From Burkholderia ubonensis (GTDB lineage: Bacteria > Pseudomonadota > Gammaproteobacteria > Burkholderiales > Burkholderiaceae), in NCBI RefSeq assembly GCF_902833085.1, contig NZ_CADFEB010000011.1, positions 248,001-312,000 of the forward strand: 64,000 nucleotides of DNA, given 5' to 3'. The notes beneath the pieces were generated by a model. That model saw nothing but the letters and a program-made list of their open reading frames with translations, did not search any database and was not told the DNA's origin. Of the stretch, positions 36,147-46,865 are shown one piece after another. Position 1 is the stretch's first letter; every line of letters begins with the position of its first letter. A program made the position numbers and the translations under genes.

Positions 36147-37388
36147 CTATGCGCCGGTTTGTTCGGCGAGCCGGCCGATGTACCAGGCCGCGAATTTCTC
36201 GACGAGGCCTTCGGTGTACGGCGAGTACGGGCCCGGCTCGTACGCGCTGCTCGTCGCGCCGCGCTGCGAAAACTCGACGAGCGCGCGGTCCTGGTCGTTG
36301 GTCGCGTTCCACACGGCCGTGAGGTTCTTCACGTCGTAGTCGATGCCTTCCTTCGCGTCCTTGTGCACGAGCCACTTGGTGCGCACGAGCGTCTTGCCGG
36401 CCGACAGCGGAATCACCGAGAACGTGACGATGTGGTCGCTCATGAAGTGGTGCCACGAGTTCGGCTGCGTCCAGAACGACAGGCCGCCGAGGTCGGCCTT
36501 GTCGAAGCCGCCGAGCAGCTTCTTCGACGCGACCTTCGCATCGAGCGTCTGCGATTCGCCGTGGCGGTCGAGCGGCAGGCGCTGCGTGCGGAACCCGGTC
36601 ACGTCGAGCAGCCTTTCGACCTCGGCGGACGGCAGGCCCATCTCGGCCCACTCCTTCCCTCGCCGGATGCACGTCTCCGCGAACGCGTCCATGCCCTCGG
36701 CGTTGGCGTCGGAGCGCTGGTAGCCGAACCCGTATTCGTACAGCGAAATCGTCAGCTCCGGATGGTTCGCGACGCAGTGATAGCACTCGCGGTTGTTCTC
36801 CATCGTGAGCTTCCAGTTGCCTTCCTCGATGATGTCGATCTGCGCGGCGATCTTCGTGTTCGGCAGGTCATGCGGCAGCAGGTACGGCTCCATCGTCGCG
36901 CGCAGCTGCGCGAAGTCCGCCGGCGGCTCGTCCGCGAGGCAGATGAAGATCAGGCCCGCGAGGTTCTGCACGTGCACCTGCTTCAGGCTGTGCTTGCAGC
37001 GGTCGAACTGCTCGCCCATGTGCTCGGCGAACATCAGCTGGCCGGTCAGGTTGTAGGTCCAGCTGTGGTACGGGCACACGATATTGCCGACCGACCCTTT
37101 GTCCTCGTTGCACAGCCGCGCGCCGCGATGGCGGCACACGTTGTGGAACGCGCGGATCTGCATGTCGTCATCGCGCACGATCAGGATCGAATCGCTCCCC
37201 AGTTGCACGGTCACGTAGTCGCCCGGCTCGGGCACGTCCGGCTCGACCGCCACCTGGATCCAGTGCTGGCGGAAGATCGCCTCCATGTCGAGCGCGAAAA
37301 TATCCTCGCTCGTATAGAACGGCGCTTCCAGGCTGTACCCCGCCTTGCGTCGTTCGATCAGTGCACGAATGTCTGCCGTTACTTTCAT
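36147..37388 (-). CDS. gbcA: Glycine betaine monooxygenase, Rieske oxygenase subunit
   Basis: A 413-residue Rieske non-heme iron oxygenase. The [2Fe-2S] ligands are C85 and H87 with C105 and H108. The mononuclear iron site includes H204 and H209 in ECYHCVANHPE. It demethylates glycine betaine to dimethylglycine, releasing formaldehyde. It is encoded 52 bases downstream of etfB in the same orientation. The family also includes stachydrine and carnitine oxygenases; pairing with gbcB and the dgc genes favours betaine. Confidence 0.93.
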   Translation of the reverse strand: MKVTADIRALIERRKAGYSLEAPFYTSEDIFALDMEAIFRQHWIQVAVEPDVPEPGDYVTVQLGSDSILIVRDDDMQIRAFHNVCRHRGARLCNEDKGSVGNIVCPYHSWTYNLTGQLMFAEHMGEQFDRCKHSLKQVHVQNLAGLIFICLADEPPADFAQLRATMEPYLLPHDLPNTKIAAQIDIIEEGNWKLTMENNRECYHCVANHPELTISLYEYGFGYQRSDANAEGMDAFAETCIRRGKEWAEMGLPSAEVERLLDVTGFRTQRLPLDRHGESQTLDAKVASKKLLGGFDKADLGGLSFWTQPNSWHHFMSDHIVTFSVIPLSAGKTLVRTKWLVHKDAKEGIDYDVKNLTAVWNATNDQDRALVEFSQRGATSSAYEPGPYSPYTEGLVEKFAAWYIGRLAEQTGA

Positions 37389-37440
37389 CGTTTGCTCCGG
37401 ATTCCTTGCGTCCCTGGGTTCTTGCCGACAGGCATCAAAA

Positions 37441-38226
37441 TCAGTAGTCGATGAGCTGATGCTCGCGCAAATACGCGAGGATCACTTGTGCTTTTTCGAC
37501 CGAACTCCCTTCATTTACGACGTTCCCGCCCCGGCTTTCGGTGGTGGTCGCCGACAGCATCCGGGCATGCCCGGAGCGCTTCTCGGCGGCGGCCAGCTTC
37601 ACCGGCTTGCGTTCGATCGCGCCGACCGTCCACGCGGCCGCGCCGGCGTCCGCGCCGGGCGACACCCGCACCGGGCGCACGCTGCCCGCCTTCAGGCGCG
37701 CATACGCGTAGCGCGGCTGCGCGTTCGCGAGCGGGTGCACGGCGACGACCGCCGGCAGCGCGGCGTCGACGCGCCTGCGCAGCCCTTTCGGCAAGAATTG
37801 CCGGACCGCCGCGCGGCCCGCGTCGATCGTCACGTCGACGGCCGAGCCGACGAGCGGATAGCCGAGCGCCGCGGCGACCTGATACGGCAGCATCCCGGTG
37901 TCGTACGCACCCTCGGCGCGCGTGCCGGTCAGCACGAGGTCGTAGCCTTCGACGCGCGCGGCGAGCGCGCGCGCGGCATCGTCGCCGTCGCGGCAGGTCA
38001 GCACCTCGACCTCCCGCGCGCCGAGCGCCAGGTATTCGGCGAGCGCCGGCGTGATCGGGTCGCCCGCGTGGATCACGTCGAGCTGCGAGTGATGGCGCTC
38101 GGCCAGCGTGCGGCCGAGCTCGAGCGCGGCCGCGTCGTTGCGGCTGTAGCGCGGCGCGCCGCTGACCGGATGCCGGCCGACCGACACCAGCACCGCGATG
38201 CGCTTCAACAGTCGGGGGGCGTTCAT
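37441..38226 (-). CDS. etfB: Electron transfer flavoprotein beta subunit (dimethylglycine branch)
   Basis: A 261-residue ETF beta-like subunit. The alpha/beta nucleotide-binding core includes RIAVLVSVGRHPVSG, LELGRTLAERH, VLTGTRAEGAYDTGMLPYQVA and a divergent recognition loop. A C-terminal extension (residues ~220-261) ends with an EKAQVILAYLREHQLIDY helix. It overlaps etfA by four bases (ATGA). With EtfA it accepts electrons from the dimethylglycine demethylase DgcAB, as in Pseudomonas. Confidence 0.85.
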   Translation of the reverse strand: MNAPRLLKRIAVLVSVGRHPVSGAPRYSRNDAAALELGRTLAERHHSQLDVIHAGDPITPALAEYLALGAREVEVLTCRDGDDAARALAARVEGYDLVLTGTRAEGAYDTGMLPYQVAAALGYPLVGSAVDVTIDAGRAAVRQFLPKGLRRRVDAALPAVVAVHPLANAQPRYAYARLKAGSVRPVRVSPGADAGAAAWTVGAIERKPVKLAAAEKRSGHARMLSATTTESRGGNVVNEGSSVEKAQVILAYLREHQLIDY

Positions 38227-39392
38227 GCTGCGACTCCTTCCGGTTGACGGGCGCCGGCCCCTGCCGGCGATGCGCCGCGCGCGGCCCGCGCGGCCTGGAC
38301 CTGCTCGATCAGCGCGGCGATCGTGCCCTGCGCGTCGCCGACCACCGTCAGGTTCGCGCGCTTCGCGATCGGCGCGCTGCCGTCGAGGTTCACCGCGATC
38401 ACGTGGCGGCAGTCCTTGATGCCCTGCAAGTGCTGCACCGCGCCCGAAATGCCGAACGCGATGTAGACGCTCGCCTCGACCGTCTTGCCGGTCGCGCCGA
38501 CCTGCTTGTCGCGCGTGAAGTGGCCGTTGTCGACCGCGACGCGGCTCGCGCCGATCGCCGCGCCGAACGCGCCGGCGAGCCGCTCGAACGCACCGATGTC
38601 GGTCACGCCGTTGCCGGCCGACACGATGAAATCGGCTTCCTCGAGCGCGACCTGCGCCGCGTCGAGTTCCTCGAGGCCGAGATCGCGATACGCGTGCGCA
38701 ACGTCGGCGGCCGGGCGGATGAAATCGCCGGCAAGGCGCTCGCCCGCGCCGACGAACGGCAGCTTGGCTTCGACCGCGTTCGGCGCGAGCAGGATCACGT
38801 CCGGCAGCGCGCGGGTCGCGAACGCGCGCCGGGCCTGTGCATAGGCGCCGACGTGCTTCGCGTCGATCTCGACGACGTTCGTCGCGACGCTCGCGCCGGC
38901 CGCCGCCGCGTGGCGCCGGCCGAGATCGCCGTCGCCGGTCGCGTTGTCGGGCACGAACACGTGCTTCGGCGCGAGCGCCGCGACGCACGCCTGCAACGCT
39001 TGCAATTCGCTTTCGGGTGCGAACGTGCGACGGTCGAAGCCGGCCAGCTCGATCAGCTTGTCGACGCCGAGTTCGGCCACGTCGTCCTTCAGTTCGCCGA
39101 ACACCAGCAGCGCGACTTCGGTCTGCGCGTCGGCAAGCAGCGCGGCGGCGGCAATCGCCTGGCGCGCATGGTCGTCGAGCGCGCCGCGCTCGCTGTGCGC
39201 CACCGCGAGCAGCACGTGCTTCGGGTCCTGCACCGCGCGGCGCGGCTTCGCATCCGCTGCCGCGTGGCCGTGCGCGGACCATTGCGCGGCGCTCGCGTCG
39301 GCGCTGCCTTCCTCGCCCAGCGTGATGCGCTTCAGGCCTGCCGCCGTGATGATGAACGGCCGGCGCGGATCGATTCGTTTGATCGTGTTCAT
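38223..39392 (-). CDS. etfA: Electron transfer flavoprotein alpha subunit (dimethylglycine branch)
   Basis: A 389-residue ETF alpha-like protein. The C-terminal FAD domain shows VSAGNGVTD, VGATGKTVEASVYIAFGISGAVQHLQGIKDC and the VNLDGSAPIAKRANLTVVGDA tail. The N-terminal domain (FGELKDDVAEL to LLAPNAVEAKLPF) pairs with EtfB. It is translated just after dgcB, whose stop is 8 bases upstream. The extra N-terminal ~60 residues relative to housekeeping EtfA are typical of this catabolic branch. Confidence 0.88.
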   Translation of the reverse strand: MNTIKRIDPRRPFIITAAGLKRITLGEEGSADASAAQWSAHGHAAADAKPRRAVQDPKHVLLAVAHSERGALDDHARQAIAAAALLADAQTEVALLVFGELKDDVAELGVDKLIELAGFDRRTFAPESELQALQACVAALAPKHVFVPDNATGDGDLGRRHAAAAGASVATNVVEIDAKHVGAYAQARRAFATRALPDVILLAPNAVEAKLPFVGAGERLAGDFIRPAADVAHAYRDLGLEELDAAQVALEEADFIVSAGNGVTDIGAFERLAGAFGAAIGASRVAVDNGHFTRDKQVGATGKTVEASVYIAFGISGAVQHLQGIKDCRHVIAVNLDGSAPIAKRANLTVVGDAQGTIAALIEQVQAARAARGASPAGAGARQPEGVAA

Positions 39393-39400
39393 CGATTCAC

Positions 39401-41326
39401 TCACTCCAGCGACGCAGCAACGAGTTCGGCCACGTCGAGCACGTCGGGGCGCGGGCCCACGACGCCTTCGAGCATCGCCGTGCAGTTCGGGCAGGCCACC
39501 GCGACCACTTCCGCGCCGATCGTGCGCGCATCGGCGATGCGGATGTCGGGAATGCGCTGCTTGCCGGGGATGTCGGTCAGCGGCGCGCCGCCGCCACCGC
39601 CGCAGCAGCGGCCGCGCATCCCGTTGCGCTCCATCTCGACGACCTGGATGCCGATCGTCTTCAGCAGCTTGCGCGGTGCGTCCGTCTCGCCGTTGTAGCG
39701 GCCGAGATAGCACGGGTCGTGATACGTGGTGCGCTTCTCGCTCAACGCGTCGACCGCCTTGGGCGAAATCCTGCCGCTCTCGGCGAGTTCGGCGAGATAG
39801 GTCGTGTGATGCTTGACCGTCACGCGCAGGCCGAGCGCGCGGTATTCGTTGCGCAGGCTGTGCATCACGTGCGGGTCGGCCGTGACGATCTGCTTGTACG
39901 ACAGCGTCGACAGCGTGCCGATCAGGCGCTTCGCGAGCTGCTGGAACGTCGCCTCGTCGCCGAGACGGCGTGCGACGTCGCCCGTGTCGGTCTCGCCGCC
40001 GCCGAGCACCGCGTAGTCGACGCCAGCGCGGTTCAGCACCTTGACGAGCGCGCGCAGCGTGCGCTGGTAGCGCATGTCGAACGCGCCCTCACCCGCGACG
40101 AACAGCACGTCGACCGGCTTGCCCGGCTGTGCGACCGGCGCGTTCAGGTCCACCGACCAGTCGTAGCGCGCGGCCGTGTCGTAGCCGCCCATCGTGCCCG
40201 TCTCGCGCAGGTTCGCGAGCACTTCCGCGCCCTTGCCGGGCACCGTGCCGTGCACGAGCGTCTGGTTGCGGCGCATGTCGACGATCGCGTCGACGTGCTC
40301 GATCAGCATCGGGCATTCCTGCACGCACGCGCGGCAGGTCGTGCACGACCACAGCGTCTGCGCTTCGATCAGCCCCGACACGATCGGGCCGTTCGGCTCG
40401 CCGTGGTGCTGGCCGACCGCGATGCCCGGCGTCGGGCTGCCCGCATACGCCGCATCGCTGCCGCCCGCCATCCCGACGACGAGATCCTGGATCAGCTTCT
40501 TCGGGTTCAGCGGCTGGCCCGACGCGAACGCGGGGCACGCGGCTTCGCACTTGCCGCACTGCACGCACGCATCGAAGCTCAGCAACTGGTTCCAGCGGAA
40601 CTCGACCGGCTTCGCGACGCCGTATTCCTGCTGCTCGATGTCGGGCAGCTTCAGCGCGGTCGGCGGCGTCGCGGTGCCGTTGCCGGTGAACGATTCGCGG
40701 GTCGCCGCGAAACGCTCCTGGCGCGGGTGGAACGCGAGATGCAGCAGGCCCGCGATCGCGTGCTTCATCGGGCCGCCCTTCGCGGCGCCGAACGTCATCG
40801 CGAATGCGCCGACACCGATCAGCACCGCGCAGAGCACCGCGAACGCGCCGGACATCGCGCCGGCCGGCACCAGCATGTACAGCACGAGGCCGAGCGAGAA
40901 CGAGCCGAGCAGCCACGGCAGCGTATTCCACGGGCCTTTGGACAGCCGCGCCGGCACGTTCCTCGCGTGACGGCGGCGCCACACGAACACCGCGCCGACC
41001 AGCATCGCGAGCGCTGCCAGGAAGATCAGCTTGTCGAGCCACGGCGAGTAGATCGCGAGGCCGTAGTTGACAAACACCAGCGCGAGCGCGGCGATCGCGC
41101 CGCCTGCCGTCGCGACGTGCGTCTTCGCGATGTACGGATCGCGGGCGACCACGTGGTGCAGGTCGACGAAGTAGCGCTTCGGGATCGCGAACAGGTTCGC
41201 GATCCCGAACGCGCCGGGCGCGGTGGCCCGGCCGAGACGCCAATACGACGAGCGCTTCGCGACCGCGAACGCGAGCCCCGCCACCGACAGCCACAGCAAT
41301 GCGGTAATCAGGAAGGACGGATTCAT
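39401..41326 (-). CDS. dgcB: Dimethylglycine demethylase, membrane iron-sulfur subunit
   Basis: A 641-residue protein. Four or five transmembrane segments lie within residues 1-195. Two 4Fe-4S ferredoxin motifs follow (C254, C257, C260, C264 and C328, C331, C334, C338). The C-terminus is heterodisulfide-reductase-like with DPC539, the C574-C575 pair in RCCGGGGG, and CPNC at 612-615. It would link DgcA and the ETF to the membrane. The spacing to dgcA is 4 bases. Confidence 0.92.
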   Translation of the reverse strand: MNPSFLITALLWLSVAGLAFAVAKRSSYWRLGRATAPGAFGIANLFAIPKRYFVDLHHVVARDPYIAKTHVATAGGAIAALALVFVNYGLAIYSPWLDKLIFLAALAMLVGAVFVWRRRHARNVPARLSKGPWNTLPWLLGSFSLGLVLYMLVPAGAMSGAFAVLCAVLIGVGAFAMTFGAAKGGPMKHAIAGLLHLAFHPRQERFAATRESFTGNGTATPPTALKLPDIEQQEYGVAKPVEFRWNQLLSFDACVQCGKCEAACPAFASGQPLNPKKLIQDLVVGMAGGSDAAYAGSPTPGIAVGQHHGEPNGPIVSGLIEAQTLWSCTTCRACVQECPMLIEHVDAIVDMRRNQTLVHGTVPGKGAEVLANLRETGTMGGYDTAARYDWSVDLNAPVAQPGKPVDVLFVAGEGAFDMRYQRTLRALVKVLNRAGVDYAVLGGGETDTGDVARRLGDEATFQQLAKRLIGTLSTLSYKQIVTADPHVMHSLRNEYRALGLRVTVKHHTTYLAELAESGRISPKAVDALSEKRTTYHDPCYLGRYNGETDAPRKLLKTIGIQVVEMERNGMRGRCCGGGGGAPLTDIPGKQRIPDIRIADARTIGAEVVAVACPNCTAMLEGVVGPRPDVLDVAELVAASLE

Positions 41327-41330
41327 GGCG

Positions 41331-43394
41331 TTAGAAATCCTTCACGAGACGCAGCGAGTCGTAGATCGCGCCATGGACGTTGTGCATCGAGATGCAGTCG
41401 CCGACACGGAACAGCAGGAAACGGCCGTTGCCGAGCTCTTCCGACAGGCACGGCTGCGGCTCGGCCGCAAACAGCGTGTGCGGATCGATCTGGCCGCGGT
41501 TCAGCGATTCCGGCTTGAGCTTCCAGTACAGCTCGTCGTTCGGCGACGAACCGTTCTCGATCACCACCTGGTCGACGGCGCGCTCTTCCAGCTCCTCCGT
41601 GTACTCGTTGCGCAGCACGGCGATCTTCTTGCCGTCTTCCTCATACACGCGGTCGAGCATATAGTTCGGCGTCGGGATCACGCCGAGCGCGTACAGGCGG
41701 CGATAGAAGATCGGGAACGTCGTGCCGCCGCAATCGTCGGCCACCTTCACGTCGGGCGTGACGACCTCGACCTTCGAGCCGCGGCTCGCCATGAAGTCGG
41801 CCACACCCGCGCCCGCATGGGTGCTCACGCCGTCGAACAGCAGCACGTTCTGCTTCGGCTCGACCTTGCCGGTCAGGATGTCCCACGAGCTGACGGCCAG
41901 GCCCTCGGCCACGCCCCACGCCGGCACCTGCCACGTGAAGCTGGAGCCGCCCGTCGCGAGCACGACGATGTCCGGCTTCTCGGCCATGATCATCTTCTCG
42001 TCGGCGGCCACGCCGAGGCGGCGGTCGACGCCCAGGCGCTTGGTTTCCATGTCGAACCAGCGGATGATCCCCGACATCTGTTCGCGCTGCGGCGCCTTCG
42101 CGGCGATCATCACCTGCCCGCCCACCTCCGTGTTCTTCTCGAACAGCACCACGTCGTGCCCGCGCAGCTTCGCGACGCGCGCCGCCTCGAGGCCCGCCGG
42201 GCCGGCGCCCACCACCACCACCTTGCGCTTCGGGCCGCGCGACTTCTCGATGATGTGCGGCATCGTCGCTTCGCGCGAGGTGGCCGCGTTCTGGATGCAC
42301 AGCACGTCGAGGCCGTTGTACTGGCGGTCGATGCAGTAGTTCGCGCCGACGCACTGCTTGATTTCGTCCTCGCGGCCGTCGCGGATCTTGATCACCATGT
42401 GCGGATCGGCGATCTGTGCGCGCGTCATGCCGACCAGGTCGATCATGCCGGTGGCGAGCAGGCGCTCGGCCTGGCCCGCGTCGCGGATGCTCTGCGCGTG
42501 CATCACCGGAATCTTCACGACCGACTTGATGCCGGCCGCGAGGTGCACGAACGGCTCCGGCGGCAGCGCCATCGGCGGCATGCAGTTCGCGATCGTGTTG
42601 TGCGTATCCCCGCCGGAACCGACCACGCTCAGGTAGTCGATCAGGCCCGTCTCCGACATCGCCTGCGCGATTTCCTTCAGCGCCTCGTGATCGAGGCCGT
42701 CCTCGTGGAATTCGTCGCCGCACATGCGCAGGCCGACGCAGAAATCCTTGCCGACCGCCTCGCGCACGGCCGTCAGCACTTCGATGCCGAAGCGCAGGCG
42801 GTTCTCGAGGCTGCCGCCCCATTCGTCGGTGCGATGGTTCGAGCGCTTGCTCCAGAACTGGTCGATCAGGTGCTGGTGGGCGGCCGAGATTTCGATGCCG
42901 TCCATGCCCGCGGCCTTCACGCGCTTCGCGGCCGCCGCGAAATCGCCGATGATGCGGCGGATTTCCTCGATCTCGATGATCTTCGCGTTGCCGCGGTGCA
43001 CCGGCTCGCGCACGCCCGACGGCGACATCAGGTGCGGCCAGTGCTCGCCGTGGAACGACGAGCGGCGGCCCATGTGCGTCGCCTGGATCATGATCTTCGC
43101 GCCGTGCTTGTGCATCGTGTCGGCGAGGCGCGTGAGCGGATCGATGATCCTGTCGTTCGACAGGTTCACCGATTTCCACCAGCCCTGCGGGCTGTCGATC
43201 GACACGGGGCTCGACCCGCCGCAGATCGCCAGGCCGACGCCGCCCTTCGCCTTCTCTTCGTAATAGCGGATGTAGCGGTCGCCCGGCAGGCCGCCCGGCT
43301 CGGCATACACCTCCGCGTGGGCGGTACTGACGATCCGGTTGCGCAGCGTCAGCTGGTTCAGCTGCATGGGTTTGAACAGGTGGGGATAACGCAT
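41331..43394 (-). CDS. dgcA: Dimethylglycine demethylase, flavoprotein subunit
   Basis: A 687-residue trimethylamine dehydrogenase-type enzyme. An OYE-like FMN barrel (~1-370) is followed by a FAD/NAD-binding half starting with GAGPAG at 396-401. It oxidatively demethylates dimethylglycine to sarcosine. The iron-sulfur region reads C348-V-G-A351-N-Y-C354 with C366: the second of the four cysteines usual in this superfamily is alanine here. It is the upstream partner of dgcB. Confidence 0.92.
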   Translation of the reverse strand: MRYPHLFKPMQLNQLTLRNRIVSTAHAEVYAEPGGLPGDRYIRYYEEKAKGGVGLAICGGSSPVSIDSPQGWWKSVNLSNDRIIDPLTRLADTMHKHGAKIMIQATHMGRRSSFHGEHWPHLMSPSGVREPVHRGNAKIIEIEEIRRIIGDFAAAAKRVKAAGMDGIEISAAHQHLIDQFWSKRSNHRTDEWGGSLENRLRFGIEVLTAVREAVGKDFCVGLRMCGDEFHEDGLDHEALKEIAQAMSETGLIDYLSVVGSGGDTHNTIANCMPPMALPPEPFVHLAAGIKSVVKIPVMHAQSIRDAGQAERLLATGMIDLVGMTRAQIADPHMVIKIRDGREDEIKQCVGANYCIDRQYNGLDVLCIQNAATSREATMPHIIEKSRGPKRKVVVVGAGPAGLEAARVAKLRGHDVVLFEKNTEVGGQVMIAAKAPQREQMSGIIRWFDMETKRLGVDRRLGVAADEKMIMAEKPDIVVLATGGSSFTWQVPAWGVAEGLAVSSWDILTGKVEPKQNVLLFDGVSTHAGAGVADFMASRGSKVEVVTPDVKVADDCGGTTFPIFYRRLYALGVIPTPNYMLDRVYEEDGKKIAVLRNEYTEELEERAVDQVVIENGSSPNDELYWKLKPESLNRGQIDPHTLFAAEPQPCLSEELGNGRFLLFRVGDCISMHNVHGAIYDSLRLVKDF

Positions 43395-43455
43395 CGCTGG
43401 CGACCTCTGGCGTTCGTGTGTCTCGTGTTGCGGGTGTTGTTCCGTGTCTGCTGTG

Positions 43456-43989
43456 TCAGTGCGCGAGCGGCGACACTTCGAACACGCAGTGGTCGTGGTG
43501 CTCGGCCGCGCACTGCACTTCCTTCGATTGCGAGCGCGGCGCGCCCTTGCCTTCCGGCGTCGTGTCGTTCACCCAGTCCATCGCGCCGGCGAACCAGCCG
43601 GCGAACATGTAGCAGAGCTTGCCTTCCTTGCCGGGCTGCTGGAGCACGAACGACGAGTGGCGCAGCTCGATCTTCGCGCGCGCCGTCGCCGGATCGGCCT
43701 CGATGATCGAGAACAGGCCCCAGCCGCGCTGCGACAGGCGCTTCAGGTAGTGCTCGAACACCGCCATGCCGGTCAGGCCGTGCAGCTTCGCTTCCTTGTC
43801 GCACCAGTGGTACGCGGACTTGTAGCCGGCCTTGTAGAGGATCTCGGCATACGCTTCGACGCCGAGCGCTTCCTCGACGGCGACGTGGTTGTTCGTGAAG
43901 AAGTGGCGCGGCACGTACAGCATCGGCAGCGCGTCGGTGGTCCAGACGCCGGTATCGGGATCGACGTCGATCGGCAGTTGCGGTTGCAT
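43456..43989 (-). CDS. V4R-domain/DUF5943-type protein of the dimethylglycine locus
   Basis: A 177-residue soluble protein. The core resembles the 4-vinyl reductase (V4R) small-ligand domain: PRHFFTNNHVAVEEALGVEAYAEILYKAGYKSAYHWC, then LKRLSQRGWGLFSI and a C-terminal SKEVQCAAEHHDHCVFEV with C and H residues. In Pseudomonas the same small gene sits beside dgcA and is needed for dimethylglycine use. Its molecular role is unknown. The start at 43989 (MQPQLPI) gives the family-length protein, 61 bases before dgcA. Confidence 0.8.
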   Translation of the reverse strand: MQPQLPIDVDPDTGVWTTDALPMLYVPRHFFTNNHVAVEEALGVEAYAEILYKAGYKSAYHWCDKEAKLHGLTGMAVFEHYLKRLSQRGWGLFSIIEADPATARAKIELRHSSFVLQQPGKEGKLCYMFAGWFAGAMDWVNDTTPEGKGAPRSQSKEVQCAAEHHDHCVFEVSPLAH

Positions 43990-44129
43990 CGTGGTGACTC
44001 CGTGAGGAAATTGGCCGCGCGGCTCAGTGCGCAGGCGCGACATCGTCCGCGCGCCCGCGCGGCTTGCGCGGGCACGTCCCGATTTTTTTAATGTTGAATC
44101 GCGGGTGGCGGTTCGGCTCGATGCGGCGC

Positions 44130-45101
<972 letters not shown>

Positions 45102-45141
45102 ATCTGCCTCTCGCTTGAGTCTCTGGTCTTGTCGGTGTCGA

Positions 45142-46416
45142 TCAGTAAATCGGGAAGCGCTCGCACAACGCGAAGATCTCGCGGCGCACGCGCTGCTCGG
45201 TGGCATGGTCGCCCTCCGGGTTCGCGCGCAGCGCGTCGAACACCTCGAGGATCAGGCGGCCGACCTCGCGGAATTCCGCGACGCCGAAGCCGCGCGTCGT
45301 GCCGGCCGGCGTGCCGAGGCGGATGCCCGACGTGACGGTCGGCTTCTCGGTGTCGAACGGGATGCCGTTCTTGTTGCAGGTGATGCCCGCGCGTTCCAGC
45401 GCCTGCTCGACCGGCGCGCCCTTCAGGCCCTTCGGGCGCAGGTCGACGAGCAGCAGGTGGTTGTCGGTGCCGCCGGTGACGAGATCGACGCCGCCCGCCT
45501 TCAGCACTTCGCCGAGCGCCTGCGCGTTCGCGAGCACGTTGTCGATGTAGGTCTTGAAGTCCGCGTGCAGCACTTCGCCGAACGCGACGGCCTTGCCGGC
45601 GATCACGTGCATCAGCGGGCCGCCCTGCAGGCCGGGGAACACGGCCGAGTTGATCTTCTTCGCGATGTCCTCGTCGTTGGTCAGCACGAAGCCGCCGCGC
45701 GGGCCGCGCAGCGTCTTGTGGGTGGTCGACGTGACGACGTGCGCGTGCTCGACCGGATTCGCATGGCGGCCCGCGGCGATCACGCCCGCGATGTGCGCCA
45801 TGTCGACCATCAGCTTCGCGCCGACGCTGTCGGCGATCGCGCGGAAGCGCGCGAAGTCGAGCTTGCGCGGATACGCGGAGAAGCCGGCGATGATCAGGCT
45901 CGGCTTGTGCTGCTGAGCCAGTTCCTCGACCTGGTCGTAGTCGATCAGCATCGTGTCGCGGCTCACGCCGTACTGCACCGCGTTGAACCACTTGCCCGAC
46001 AGCGCCGGCTTCGCGCCGTGCGTCAGGTGGCCGCCCGCGTCGAGCGACATGCCGAGCACCGTGTCGCCAGGCTTCGCGAGCGCGAGCATCACCGAGCCGT
46101 TCGCCTGCGCGCCCGAGTGCGGCTGCACGTTCGCGTAGCCGGCGTTGAAGATCTGCTTCACGCGCTCGATCGCGAGCGCCTCGACTTCATCGGCGAATTC
46201 GCAGCCGCCGTAGTAGCGCTTGCCCGGATACCCTTCCGCGTACTTGTTGGTCAGCACCGAGCCCTGCGCTTCGAGCACCGCGCGCGACACGATGTTTTCC
46301 GACGCGATCAGCTCGACCTGCGACTGCTGTCGCTCGAGTTCCTTCAGGATGGCGCTGCGGACCGGCGCGTCGCGCTCGGCGAGGGGCTGCGAGAAGAAAG
46401 ACTGGGTGTTCGACAT
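45142..46416 (-). CDS. glyA: Serine hydroxymethyltransferase (catabolic copy)
   Basis: A 424-residue PLP enzyme interconverting glycine and serine with methylene-THF. The PLP lysine lies in [15 protein letters not shown], with QPHSGAQAN and [13 protein letters not shown] nearby. As first gene of the gbcA/dgc side and adjacent to gbdR, it is the regulon copy that turns betaine-derived glycine into serine; a housekeeping copy is presumed elsewhere. The start at 46416 (MSNTQSFF) lacks a strong ribosome site. Confidence 0.93.
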   Translation of the reverse strand: MSNTQSFFSQPLAERDAPVRSAILKELERQQSQVELIASENIVSRAVLEAQGSVLTNKYAEGYPGKRYYGGCEFADEVEALAIERVKQIFNAGYANVQPHSGAQANGSVMLALAKPGDTVLGMSLDAGGHLTHGAKPALSGKWFNAVQYGVSRDTMLIDYDQVEELAQQHKPSLIIAGFSAYPRKLDFARFRAIADSVGAKLMVDMAHIAGVIAAGRHANPVEHAHVVTSTTHKTLRGPRGGFVLTNDEDIAKKINSAVFPGLQGGPLMHVIAGKAVAFGEVLHADFKTYIDNVLANAQALGEVLKAGGVDLVTGGTDNHLLLVDLRPKGLKGAPVEQALERAGITCNKNGIPFDTEKPTVTSGIRLGTPAGTTRGFGVAEFREVGRLILEVFDALRANPEGDHATEQRVRREIFALCERFPIY

Positions 46417-46865
46417 AGAGCATCCGTGACGAAGAATAGTGGGCGGCAATCAATGCTTGAGGCCCGCCGCGCCTGGGTTTCCGGCATGTCCAGGGCATGG
46501 CTGCCGACGGCTCTATTCTTGTCGTTCGGATTTTCGGTCGATTGATGAATTTAGACGCGTTCTTTGCCTTTTCCGCCATGCGCGTCCGTTTTATACAAGT
46601 GACCGATCGTGCTTTTTCGGATCGCCAAGCATCGCCGCCGCAGCGCGGCAATGGCCGGCAGGCACTGCCGCGGTGCCGCCGCCGCCCGTCGCGGGTGCAG
46701 CCGGTCACGAATTCGGTGCAGTGCAGCAACGCACTTGAGCCAAATCAACGTATGTAGCTAGGGTTTCGCCGTATGGCACGCTTGTTGCGCTCGCTCACAC
46801 AATACCGCAGCCCGATTTTGTGCCTCGGGCCATAGCTATTAGCAGAGATTCTAGGAACGCTCCCC
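46417..46865. other. Divergent glyA-gbdR control region
   Basis: About 450 bases. The plus side holds a sigma54 promoter at 46774-46789 for gbdR and, about 80 bases before its predicted start, a GTGC-N6-GCAC dyad (46721-46734). The minus side must hold the GbdR-dependent glyA promoter; I could not fix its boxes. No glycine riboswitch-like sequence was recognised. Short plus-strand frames here are not convincing genes. Confidence 0.5.
46774..46789 (+). promoter_or_regulatory. Sigma54 (RpoN) promoter of gbdR
   Basis: TGGCACG-N4-TTGCG with the invariant GG (46775-46776) and GC (46787-46788) exactly ten bases apart, matching the -24/-12 consensus at every key base. Predicted transcription start is near 46800, giving a 66-base leader to the gbdR ATG. 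Confidence 0.75.

Noticed and set aside
46417-46760. Possible glycine riboswitch upstream of glyA
   Set aside because: No paired aptamer features or conserved cores could be recognised on the minus strand.
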